Positions 53,568 to 61,953 of a stretch of 64,000 bases of DNA are shown here, in pieces. The stretch lies in NCBI RefSeq assembly GCF_900142195.1, contig NZ_FRAB01000027.1, positions 26,916 through 90,915 of the forward strand, written 5' to 3'. Positions within the stretch are counted from its first letter, which is position 1; the number at the start of each line of letters is the position of its first letter. A program made the position numbers and the translations under genes. Under the pieces are notes generated by a model. The model had not been told where the DNA came from and did not search any database. It saw only the letters and a list, made by a program, of their open reading frames with translations. Source of the DNA: Paraburkholderia terricola (GTDB lineage Bacteria; Pseudomonadota; Gammaproteobacteria; Burkholderiales; Burkholderiaceae).

Positions 53568-54485
53568 ATGGACCGTTTCGAAGCCATGGAGATATTCACG
53601 CGCGTGGTCGAGGCGAACAGCTTCACCAAGGTGTCGGAATCGCTCGACCTGCCGCGCGCCAAGGTCAGCCGCACCATCCAGGCGCTGGAGGAACACGTCG
53701 GCGTGCGTCTGTTGAACCGGTCGACGCGCCAGGTCAGCGTCACCGAGGACGGCGCGCTGTTCTACGAGCGCTGCGTGCGCATCCTCGCCGAAGTGACCGA
53801 CGCCGAATCGTCGCTGTCGAACAAGCGCGAGCATCCGTCCGGCACGATCCGCGTGGATACCTCCGGCACGCTCGCCCGCGCGCTGCTGCTTCCCGCGCTC
53901 GATGATTTCTACCGCCAATACCCCGAAATCGACGTGCGGCTCGGTCTCGCGGACCGCAATATCGATCTGATCCAGGACGGCGTGGATTGCGTGATCCGCA
54001 TGGGCACGCCGGAAGAATCGAGTCTCGTCGCGCGGCGCATCGGTCAGGCGCGGATCGTCACCTGCGCGTCGCCCGCGTATCTGGAGCAGTACGGCACGCC
54101 GACCACCCTGGAAGAGCTCGGCGAGCATCGCGCCGTCAATTACGTGTCGGCGCGCACCGGCAGGACCTTCCCGTTCGAATACGAAGTGAACGGCGAACTC
54201 GTCAAGGTCGCGATGAAGAGCGTGCTCGCGGTGAACGACGGCAGCGTCTACATCGGCGCGGGCGCGCTCGGCCACGGCATCATTCAGCCGTCGCGTTACA
54301 TGGTCGCCGATCTGATCGAACAAGGCGCGCTCAAGGAAATTCTCTCGGACTATGCGAGCCCCAGCACGCCGCTGTCGATTCTCTACGCGCATCGGCGAAA
54401 TCTGAGTTCGCGGTTGCGTGCGTTCACCGAGTGGGTGACCGAACTCGTGCGCAACAATCCGGATCTGCGCATTCCCGACGCGTAG
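53568..54485 (+). CDS. LysR-family transcriptional regulator
   Basis: A 305-residue regulator. HTH at residues 3-62 (MEIFTRVVEANSFTKVSESL, then LPRAKVSRTIQALEEHVG). The effector domain from about 90 contains VRLGLADRNIDLIQDGVDCVIR, a phrase common in the large DmlR/PtxR-like subgroup. The target is unknown. It lies 90 bases after the GST gene on the same strand, which could be a target or an unrelated neighbour. Confidence 0.92.
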   Translation: MDRFEAMEIFTRVVEANSFTKVSESLDLPRAKVSRTIQALEEHVGVRLLNRSTRQVSVTEDGALFYERCVRILAEVTDAESSLSNKREHPSGTIRVDTSGTLARALLLPALDDFYRQYPEIDVRLGLADRNIDLIQDGVDCVIRMGTPEESSLVARRIGQARIVTCASPAYLEQYGTPTTLEELGEHRAVNYVSARTGRTFPFEYEVNGELVKVAMKSVLAVNDGSVYIGAGALGHGIIQPSRYMVADLIEQGALKEILSDYASPSTPLSILYAHRRNLSSRLRAFTEWVTELVRNNPDLRIPDA

Positions 54486-54507
54486 AACGCACCTACGCCA
54501 ACAGCAA

Positions 54508-54541
54508 AAAGCCCCATGCGTTTCGCAACGCATGGGGCTTT
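54508..54541. terminator. bidirectional terminator between lysR and the sugar ABC operon
   Basis: AAAGCCCCATGCGTT (54508-54522), loop TCGC, AACGCATGGGGCTTT (54527-54541), a 15-bp stem. On the minus strand TTTTTGCTG follows, so it is strongest for the ABC operon; on the plus strand TTTGCC follows. Confidence 0.88.
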
Positions 54542-54577
54542 GCCGTCGAATGGAACTTCGCGCTCAGGCTCTCGCCA

Positions 54578-55693
54578 TCAGGCAATCCGCTCCTCATTGG
54601 ACGGATCGAACAACACCGCCTTCGACGTATCGAACAGGAGCGTCGTGTTCGACAGCGGCTGCGGGTTCGACGCCGGGTGGACGCGGCTCACGATGCGCTT
54701 GCCGTTGACCTGCGCGAACACGAGCGTATCCGGGCCGGTCGGCTCGATCACGTCGACCTTCACTTCGATCTGTTGCAGCTTGCCGTGGTCGCCATGCGCG
54801 CCGCGCGAGTCGGTGATGCGCTCCGGGCGCAAGCCGAGAATCACCTCGCGGCCGACGTGCGATTTCACCTTCGCCGAGTCGAACGGCAAATTCAACGCAG
54901 TGCGTGCGACGCCGGTATCCAGCTCCACGCCGACGCCCGAACCCTGTTCAACCAGCTTGCCCTGAATGAAGTTCATCGGCGGCGCGCCGATGAAACCGGC
55001 CACGAACAGGTTCGCCGGCGAGTCGTAGATTTCCTGCGGCGCGCCGAACTGCTGCACGATGCCGTCCTTCATCACCGCGATGCGGTCGCCGAGCGTCATC
55101 GCCTCGATCTGATCGTGCGTCACGTAGACGATCGTCGTGCCGAGGCGTTGATGCAGCAGCTTGATTTCCGAACGCATTTCGATGCGCAGCTTCGCGTCGA
55201 GATTCGACAGCGGCTCGTCGAACAGGAACATCACCGGATCGCGCGCCAGCGCGCGACCCATCGCCACGCGCTGACGCTGGCCGCCGGACAACTGGCCCGG
55301 CTTGCGATCGAGCAGGTGCGTGATCTGCAGCGTATTCGACACGCGATCGACGATCTGCGCCTGCTCCTGCTTCGGCACCTTGCGGATGTTCAGGCCGAAC
55401 GAGATGTTCTCGCGCACCGTCATGGACGGATACAGCGCGTATGACTGGAACACCATCGCGATGTCGCGATCTTTCGGCGACAGGTTGTTCACCGTCTTGC
55501 CGTCGATCTGGATCTCGCCCTTGGTCACGGTTTCGAGGCCGGCGATCATGTTGAGCAGCGTCGACTTACCGCAGCCCGAGCCGCCGACGAGAATCAGGAA
55601 CTGGCCGTCTTCGATGTCGATGTTGACACCCTTCAGAACCGGCACCCCGTTCGGGTAAGTCTTGTACACGTCACGGATGGAAAGGCTTGCCAT
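54578..55693 (-). CDS. sugar ABC transporter ATPase (UgpC/MsmK/GltK-like)
   Basis: A 371-residue cytoplasmic ATPase of a carbohydrate importer (CUT1). The ATG at 55693 begins MASLSIRDVYKTYPNGVPVL. Walker A GGSGCGKSTLLN (36-47), signature LSGGQRQRVAMGRAL, Walker B VMFLFDEPLSNLD and H-loop YVTHDQIEA are intact. The C-terminal OB-fold regulatory domain is present (LGLRPERITD). It is the last gene of a permease-permease-ATPase series behind a binding protein. Annotations often name this gene ugpC by similarity, but the neighbourhood points to glucose or mannose. Confidence 0.95.
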   Translation of the reverse strand: MASLSIRDVYKTYPNGVPVLKGVNIDIEDGQFLILVGGSGCGKSTLLNMIAGLETVTKGEIQIDGKTVNNLSPKDRDIAMVFQSYALYPSMTVRENISFGLNIRKVPKQEQAQIVDRVSNTLQITHLLDRKPGQLSGGQRQRVAMGRALARDPVMFLFDEPLSNLDAKLRIEMRSEIKLLHQRLGTTIVYVTHDQIEAMTLGDRIAVMKDGIVQQFGAPQEIYDSPANLFVAGFIGAPPMNFIQGKLVEQGSGVGVELDTGVARTALNLPFDSAKVKSHVGREVILGLRPERITDSRGAHGDHGKLQQIEVKVDVIEPTGPDTLVFAQVNGKRIVSRVHPASNPQPLSNTTLLFDTSKAVLFDPSNEERIA

Positions 55694-55808
55694 GCTGTGA
55701 TTCCTCTTGTCTCTGGTACTGCTTGAAAACGTCTTGTCGGGTGACGGCGGCGCTTCGTGCACACAGGCAGAAAGCCCCGCCGCGCTCGGATGGTCTAGCC
55801 TGGGTTCA

Positions 55809-56666
55809 TCAGCCCTTCACTGCGCCTGCCGTCAGGCCGCGCACGAAATAGCGTCCGGCGATGATGTAGACCAGCAAGGTCGGCAATGCGGCGATGATCG
55901 CGCCGGCCATGTCCACGTTGTATTCCTTCACGCCCGTCGAGGTGTTGACGAGGTTGTTCAGCGCCACCGTGATCGGCATCGAATCGACGCCGGAGAACAC
56001 GATACCGAACAGGAAGTCATTCCAGATCTGCGTGAATTGCCAGATCAGGCACACCATGAAAATCGGCAGCGATACCGGCAGCAGGATCTTCGTGAAGATC
56101 GTGAAGAAGCCCGCGCCGTCGATACGCGCCGCCTTCACGAGTTCAGCCGGAATGCTCACGTAGAAGTTGCGGAAGAACATCGTGGTGAAGGCGATACCGT
56201 AGATCACGTGCACCACCACCAGACCGGTGGTCGTGTTCGACAGGCCAAGAAAGCCTTCGAAACGCGCCATCGGCAGCAGGATCGCCTGGAACGGAATGAA
56301 ACAGCCGACCAGCAGCATCGTGAAGATCGGATCGGCGCCGCGAAAACGCCAGTGCGTGAGCACATAACCGTTGAACGCGCCGACGATCGACGAGATCAGC
56401 ACGGCGGGAATCACCATCCGCACCGAGTTCATGAAGAACGGCTGCATGCCGTCGCAACGCACACCCGTACAGGCGCCGCTCCATGCCTTGATCCACGGCT
56501 CGACGGTCCAGTGAGTGGGCGGCGTGAGCAGATTGCCGGTGCGAAGCTGATCGATGTCCTTGAACGACGTGGACAGCATCACGTAGAGCGGGAACAGGAA
56601 ATACAGGGCGAACAGAATCAGGGCCGCATAAATGACGGCACGGCTGATCGTCATCTTAGGCTGCAT
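55809..56666 (-). CDS. sugar ABC transporter permease (second, GtsC/MalG-like)
   Basis: A 285-residue inner-membrane subunit with six predicted helices. The EAA loop that contacts the ATPase reads ELVKAARIDGAGFFTIFTKILLPVSLP. Its start overlaps the end of the first permease gene by 11 bases, so translation is coupled. The paired order and the loop sequence place it in the CUT1 group. Confidence 0.94.
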   Translation of the reverse strand: MQPKMTISRAVIYAALILFALYFLFPLYVMLSTSFKDIDQLRTGNLLTPPTHWTVEPWIKAWSGACTGVRCDGMQPFFMNSVRMVIPAVLISSIVGAFNGYVLTHWRFRGADPIFTMLLVGCFIPFQAILLPMARFEGFLGLSNTTTGLVVVHVIYGIAFTTMFFRNFYVSIPAELVKAARIDGAGFFTIFTKILLPVSLPIFMVCLIWQFTQIWNDFLFGIVFSGVDSMPITVALNNLVNTSTGVKEYNVDMAGAIIAALPTLLVYIIAGRYFVRGLTAGAVKG

Positions 56667-57594
56667 TGCGGGTGCTCCTCGATTCCAGATACATGAGCGG
56701 CACGAGCACGGCCACGACGGTGGCGAGCATCATCATCGACGATGCCGCGCCGACGCCGAGTTGCCCGCGATTGAACGAAAACGTGTACATGAAAATGGCC
56801 GGCAGCGACGATGACGTGCCAGGACCACCCGCCGTCAACGCGACAACGAGGTCGAAGGTCTTGATCGTGATGTGGCAAAGAATCAGCAGCACGGAGAAGA
56901 ACACCGGGCGCATGCTCGGAATCACGATCTTGCGATAGATGGTGGGGAGGTTCGCGCCGTCCATCTGCGCGGCCTTGAAGATTTCACCGTCGACGCCGCG
57001 CAAGCCCGCGAGAAACAGCGCCATCACGAAACCGGTGGATTGCCACACCGCCGCGATCACGACGCAGAAAATCGCCTTGTCGGGGTCGCCGAGCCAACTG
57101 AACGAAAAGCTCGTCCAGCCCCAGTCGTGAAACACTTTCTCGAGGCCGATGCTCGGCGTCATGATCCATTGCCACGCGGTGCCGGTAACGATGAACGAGA
57201 GCGCCATCGGATACAGGAACACGGCGCGCAGCGCGCCTTCGTTGCGGATCTGCTGGTCGAGCAGAATGGCGAGGAACAGACCCAGGCCGATGCAGATGCC
57301 GATGAACGGAATGCCGAACCAGCCGAGGTTGGCGGCGGAGGTCCAGAACACGTCGTTATCGAACAGTTCGCGATAACGGTCGAGGCCGACGAAATCATAG
57401 CGAGGCATCAGCCGCGAATTGGACAGCGACAGATAGCCGGTGATGGCAATGAAGCCATACACGAAGACCAGGCTGATCACGACGCTGGGTGCGAGCACCA
57501 GCTTCGGAATCCAGCGATCGGCAAGGGCCGCCATGGGCGACGCGCGGCGGGAGACGGTGGCCGTTTTCCCGTTTCCGCTGATAGAAGCAGTCAC
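56656..57594 (-). CDS. sugar ABC transporter permease (first, GtsB/MalF-like)
   Basis: A 312-residue inner-membrane subunit with about six to seven helices. The EAA loop is GEIFKAAQMDGANLPTIYRKIVIPSM. The N-terminal 30 residues are hydrophilic. The gene lies about 220 bases after the binding-protein gene, a gap that often gives higher expression of the binding protein. Confidence 0.94.
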   Translation of the reverse strand: MTASISGNGKTATVSRRASPMAALADRWIPKLVLAPSVVISLVFVYGFIAITGYLSLSNSRLMPRYDFVGLDRYRELFDNDVFWTSAANLGWFGIPFIGICIGLGLFLAILLDQQIRNEGALRAVFLYPMALSFIVTGTAWQWIMTPSIGLEKVFHDWGWTSFSFSWLGDPDKAIFCVVIAAVWQSTGFVMALFLAGLRGVDGEIFKAAQMDGANLPTIYRKIVIPSMRPVFFSVLLILCHITIKTFDLVVALTAGGPGTSSSLPAIFMYTFSFNRGQLGVGAASSMMMLATVVAVLVPLMYLESRSTRNAA

Positions 57595-57818
57595 TACTCG
57601 ACTCCTGCTGAAACTGTACCGGGGGTGGCTCGCGCTTGCGATGCACGAGGCCGCGACGGCATAGGTGTGACTCGATGAAACCAGGGGTGAAGGCGCCTGC
57701 TGCCGGTCTATTCAACGCATCCGGCACATGCGGCGCGATCAGCGTCCTGAAGGGCGCGCCCGGCACCCGTTGCCGCAACGGCCGGGCGCGCCGCTTCACT
57801 CAAACCACGACGTGCGAC

Positions 57819-59066
57819 TTACTTCGTCTTCGCTGCCTTCGCGAGCGCGGCAACCGCGCTCTTCGAATCCTGCTGCGAGTTCATGAACTTCGTGACCACG
57901 TCCGAGATCGCGCCGGCTGCTGCATCCGGTTGCGCCATGCCGTGCGCCAGCGAAGGCACATAGCCGCCCGACTTGATCGCCACCTGTTCATCCGCGTACG
58001 ACTTCTTCGCGCAGTCGTCGAACTTGGCCATCGAGACGCCCAGACGCACCGGAATCGAACCCTTGTTCAGGCTGAACTGTTCCTGGAACTCCGGCGACAT
58101 GATCGTCTTGGCGAGCGCCAGTTGACCCGGCGTGGCTGCCTTTTGGCCCTTCTGCTGGAAGAACACGAACGAATCGACGTTGAACGTGTACGACTTTTCG
58201 GTGCCCGGCACGGCGGCGCAGATGTAGTCCGAACCCGACTTCTTGCCGGCGTTGGCGAATTCGCCCTTCGCCCAGTCGCCCATGAACTGCATGCCGGCCT
58301 TGCCGTTGATGACCATGGCCGTGGCGAGGTTCCAGTCACGGCCCGTGCGGCCCGCGTCGAAGTAACCCTGGATCTTGCGGACCGTGTCGAACACGCCGAC
58401 CATCTTGTCCGACGTCAGCGTCTTTTCGTCGAGATCGACCAGCGCCTTCTTGTAGAAGTCGGCGCCTTGCGACAGCACGACGTCTTCCCACAGCGTCAGG
58501 TCTTGCCACGGCTGACCGCCCATCGCGACCGGCTGGATGCCCGCGGCCTTCATCTTGTCGGCCACCGCGAAGAACTCGGGCCACGTGGTCGGCGCCTTGC
58601 CGCCCGCCTTCTCCAGTGCCGCCTTGTTGATGTACAGCCAGTTCACGCGGTGCACCGAGAAAGGCGCCGCCACGTAGTGGCCTTCCGCGTGCATGATCTT
58701 GTCGATTTCCGGCGGCAGGTTCTTCTTCCAGTCGCCTGCGACCGAATCGATCGGCACCAGCACGCCTTGCTGTGCCCAGTCCTGAATCAGCGGACCCTTG
58801 ATCTGCGCGGCGCTCGGCGCGTTGCCCGAGATCACCTGCGTCTTCAGCGCCGTCATGGCAGCCGCGCCCGCACCGCCCGCCACCGCAAAGTCCTTCCACG
58901 TGTAACCCTGCTTCGTCATGTCGTCCTTGAGGACGCCGACGGCTTTCGACTCGCCGCCCGAGGTCCACCAGTGCAACACTTCGACCGACTCGGCGGCCTG
59001 CACGGCCGAGACGCCACACATCAGACCCGCGGCGCACAAAGCGCCCATGATCGCGCGAAATTTCAT
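57819..59066 (-). CDS. sugar ABC transporter substrate-binding protein (glucose-type)
   Basis: A 415-residue periplasmic protein with a signal peptide cleaved after VQAAES-like residues (about 24). The mature start VEVLHWWTSGGESKAVGVLKDDMTKQG resembles Pseudomonas GtsA/GltB glucose-binding proteins, as does GGQPWQDLTLWEDVVLS. It is the first gene of the operon, divergent from zwf. Glucose, possibly also mannose or other aldoses, is the likely ligand, from both similarity as I recall it and the glucose-catabolic neighbours. Confidence 0.93.
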   Translation of the reverse strand: MKFRAIMGALCAAGLMCGVSAVQAAESVEVLHWWTSGGESKAVGVLKDDMTKQGYTWKDFAVAGGAGAAAMTALKTQVISGNAPSAAQIKGPLIQDWAQQGVLVPIDSVAGDWKKNLPPEIDKIMHAEGHYVAAPFSVHRVNWLYINKAALEKAGGKAPTTWPEFFAVADKMKAAGIQPVAMGGQPWQDLTLWEDVVLSQGADFYKKALVDLDEKTLTSDKMVGVFDTVRKIQGYFDAGRTGRDWNLATAMVINGKAGMQFMGDWAKGEFANAGKKSGSDYICAAVPGTEKSYTFNVDSFVFFQQKGQKAATPGQLALAKTIMSPEFQEQFSLNKGSIPVRLGVSMAKFDDCAKKSYADEQVAIKSGGYVPSLAHGMAQPDAAAGAISDVVTKFMNSQQDSKSAVAALAKAAKTK

Positions 59067-59607
59067 TGCTTATCTCCTCCAGACACCTGAACAAAAAACG
59101 AATGGCCCCTGATGTCGCCAGGGTGCTGTGGTTGGTTCAAACAGGCAAAACACTGGGCGATCGAGCACGGTCGGGCGCATGCGTGACGCATGTGCCGGCG
59201 GACCGATGTTCGTCCGCTGGAAGCTCAAGAGATGAGTGGTTCGGGATGCAACTGACTGTCTCCTCTTTTGATTTTTGCCTGCCCGCTTCGCGCGGCAGAC
59301 TCGAGGTGCCTCGCATGTCAACCTGGTGCGGCGCCCTGCCGGCTGCCCAGATATCCGGCTTTCCGAAAGGCCGCCGGCGCATGCTGGCAAGTGCCGACAC
59401 GTAATGTCCGTTAACATGCAGGGGACGCCCGCCGATTGCGAAAAACGCATGTTTTTGCCTTGCAGCCACACGCTTTTTTCATCGAATTAGCGCTACCTCT
59501 TGATTTGGATTGTAGTTAAACTACAATTCAGTGTCAAAAAATATTTTATCGGACTACGGCCGCTCTTTCTGCTGACCGCGGCGGCCCCAGGACATCGACG
59601 GAGACTC
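59067..59607. other. divergent ABC-operon/zwf regulatory region
   Basis: About 540 bases with no supported gene. It holds the HexR palindrome at 59509-59527 near zwf. I did not find a second copy of that palindrome near the ABC-operon side. Confidence 0.6.
59509..59527. promoter_or_regulatory. HexR operator upstream of zwf
   Basis: ATTGTAGTT-A-AACTACAAT is a perfect 9-bp palindrome around one central base. It matches the HexR box as I recall it (TGTARTTWWAYTACA type). It lies 80 bases before the zwf start. The regulator HexR is encoded in the same cluster as the C-terminal half of the glk/hexR fusion; its usual effector is KDPG. Confidence 0.85.
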
Positions 59608-61071
59608 ATGCAAACCGACTCAAGCTTCACCTTCGTTCTCTTCGGCGGAACTGGCGATCTGTCGATGCGCAAGATCCTTCCGGCACTGTTTGAAGCGCAC
59701 CGTGCGGGCGGCATGCTCGCCGCGAGCGGCAAGATCGTCGCGGTGGCGCGCCATGTGGCCGATCGTGGCGGCTACCTCGAATGGGTCGATACGCACGTCA
59801 AGCCATATGTGTCGAAGAACGGTCTGGATGAAACGGCATGGGCGAGCTTTCTCGAACGCATCGAGTTCGTGAAGCTCGATCTCGGCAATCCCGAAGACTT
59901 CGCGCTGCTGCGCGATGCCGTGAGCGACTTGCCCGGCATTCGCGTGTTCTATCTGGCAACGGGTCCGTCGCTGTTCGTGCCGATCTGCCGCGCATTGGCG
60001 TCGGTGGGGCTGAACGAGAACGCGCGCATCGTGCTCGAAAAGCCGCTCGGCTATGACCTCAAGTCGTCGAATGCGATCAATGATGCGGTTGGCGAAATCT
60101 TCGCAGAGGAACAGATCTACCGGATCGACCACTACCTCGGCAAAGAGCCGGTGCAGAACCTGCTGGCGCTGCGCTTCGGCAATGCGCTGTTCGAGCCGCT
60201 GTGGCGCCGCGAATGGGTGGAGAGCATTCAGATCACGATCGCCGAGGAACTCGGGGTCGAGGCGCGCGGCGACTTCTACGACAACACCGGCGCATTGCGC
60301 GACATGGTGCAAAACCATTTGCTGCAACTGCTTTCGATCGTCGCGATGGAACCGCCCCATTCGATGGATTCCGACTCGGTGCGCGACGAGAAGCTGCGCG
60401 TGCTGCGCGCATTGAAACCGATCGATCAGCGCGACATCAGCAAGGTCGCCGTGCGCGGGCAATATCATTCGGGCGTGATTCGCGGCACCACGGTGCCCGC
60501 CTATGCAACCGAGCCCGGCGTGAAGCCGGAGAGCACGACGGAAACCTTCGTCGCGCTGAAGGTCGAGATCGAGAACTGGCGCTGGGCCGGCGTGCCGTTT
60601 TTCCTGCGCACGGGCAAGCGGCTCGCCGACCGCGTCGCTGAAATCGTGGTGAATTTCCGCCCGGTGCCGCATTCGGCGTTGGGGGCGTCCGCGTTGCGCG
60701 CCGGGGCGAACCGCCTCGTGATCCGCTTGCAGCCGAACGAAACCATTCGCCTCTACTGCCTCGCCAAGCAGCCGGGCGAAGGCATGAATCTCGCCAGCGT
60801 CCACCTCGACCTCGCGTTCGATCGGTTCTTCCGCGAGGGCCAGATGGAAGCGTATCAGCGCCTGTTGCTCGACGTGATCAACGGCCGCCTCGCGCTGTTC
60901 GTGCGGCGCGACGAGCAGGAAGCGGCCTGGCGCTGGGTCGAACCGATCCTGAACGAATGGGCGGCCTCGAACAAGCCGCCCAAGCCGTACGCGTCGGGCA
61001 CGTGGGGGCCGGCCGCGGCGAGCGCGATGCTGGCGCAGCACGGCACCTGCTGGCTCGAGGAAGAGAATTGA
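59608..61071 (+). CDS. zwf: glucose-6-phosphate 1-dehydrogenase
   Basis: A 487-residue enzyme that oxidises glucose 6-phosphate to 6-phosphogluconolactone, the entry to the Entner-Doudoroff and pentose phosphate routes. The ATG at 59608 follows CGGAGA; the longer frame from 59500 runs over the HexR box. The coenzyme-binding FGGTGDLSMRKILPAL is at residues 11-26 and the active-site signature YRIDHYLGKE contains the catalytic His. Length is typical. First gene of zwf-pgl-glk/hexR. Confidence 0.97.
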   Translation: MQTDSSFTFVLFGGTGDLSMRKILPALFEAHRAGGMLAASGKIVAVARHVADRGGYLEWVDTHVKPYVSKNGLDETAWASFLERIEFVKLDLGNPEDFALLRDAVSDLPGIRVFYLATGPSLFVPICRALASVGLNENARIVLEKPLGYDLKSSNAINDAVGEIFAEEQIYRIDHYLGKEPVQNLLALRFGNALFEPLWRREWVESIQITIAEELGVEARGDFYDNTGALRDMVQNHLLQLLSIVAMEPPHSMDSDSVRDEKLRVLRALKPIDQRDISKVAVRGQYHSGVIRGTTVPAYATEPGVKPESTTETFVALKVEIENWRWAGVPFFLRTGKRLADRVAEIVVNFRPVPHSALGASALRAGANRLVIRLQPNETIRLYCLAKQPGEGMNLASVHLDLAFDRFFREGQMEAYQRLLLDVINGRLALFVRRDEQEAAWRWVEPILNEWAASNKPPKPYASGTWGPAAASAMLAQHGTCWLEEEN

Positions 61072-61233
61072 AGCACGGCGGCGCGGCGCGCCGCCCGTAA
61101 GACCCACCGACGAATTGAACGGAATGGCGCCGGTATCACGAAGGCGCCTGCAAGTCATCCCAGCTTGCAGGCGTCGAACGGGAGCAGTACCGCACGTTCC
61201 GCGGATCTAACAAGAAAGCAGCACGGAGGAGAA

Positions 61234-61953
61234 GTGATCGAGCTTCACGCTTTCGACGACCAACGCGCCCAATCCGACGCGTTGGCGAAAGCGGTCGGCG
61301 ACGCGTTACATGCGTCGCTCGCCGCATCGGCGGCCACGGCCGCCACCGGCACGTCCACCGGCACGCGCCCTGCCCTGCTTGCCGTATCCGGCGGCAGCAG
61401 TCCGCGGCCGTTTCTGCAGACGCTGTCCACGCAATCCTTCGACTGGGCGCGCATTGCCGTGACGCTGGTCGACGACCGCTGGGTGCCCGAGACGGACAGC
61501 GCGAGCAACGCGCAACTGGTACACGACACGCTCTTGCAAAACGCCGCGCGGCACGCCGCGTTCTGGCCGCTCGCCGATACCGCTCAGGATCTGCACGCGC
61601 ATGTTGCCGCGCTGAATGCCGACCCGCGCTTTAGCGTCGCGCCGGACGTCGCGATTCTCGGCATGGGCGAAGACGGCCACACCGCGTCGATCTTTGCCGA
61701 CGCGCCCGAATGGGATCACGCGATCACCACCGCCGAGCGCTTCGTCGCCGTGCATCCCGGCAATGCGCCGCATGCGCGCGTGAGCTGGTCGCTGTCCGCG
61801 TTGAAAGAAGTGAAGCATCTGTTCCTGCTGATCGCCGGACCGCGCAAGATGGACGTGCTGAATGCCGCCGCCGCTTCGCTACAAAAAAATGCCATCTCGC
61901 AGTTGGCGAACGACAAGGGAGTGAGACTCGATGTCTACTGGTGTGCAAACTAA
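61234..61953 (+). CDS. pgl: 6-phosphogluconolactonase (DevB type)
   Basis: A 239-residue lactonase converting 6-phosphogluconolactone to 6-phosphogluconate. The GTG at 61234 is preceded by GGAGGAGA at the right distance, so I reject the ATG at 61165. Motifs are LAVSGGSSPRPFL, VTLVDDRWVP and ILGMGEDGHTASIF. Its last 23 bases overlap the start of glk/hexR, indicating translational coupling. Confidence 0.95.
   Translation: MIELHAFDDQRAQSDALAKAVGDALHASLAASAATAATGTSTGTRPALLAVSGGSSPRPFLQTLSTQSFDWARIAVTLVDDRWVPETDSASNAQLVHDTLLQNAARHAAFWPLADTAQDLHAHVAALNADPRFSVAPDVAILGMGEDGHTASIFADAPEWDHAITTAERFVAVHPGNAPHARVSWSLSALKEVKHLFLLIAGPRKMDVLNAAAASLQKNAISQLANDKGVRLDVYWCAN

Noticed and set aside
59137..59469. 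110-codon minus-strand frame upstream of zwf
   Set aside because: Lies in the regulatory spacer, lacks a ribosome site and has no recognisable sequence.
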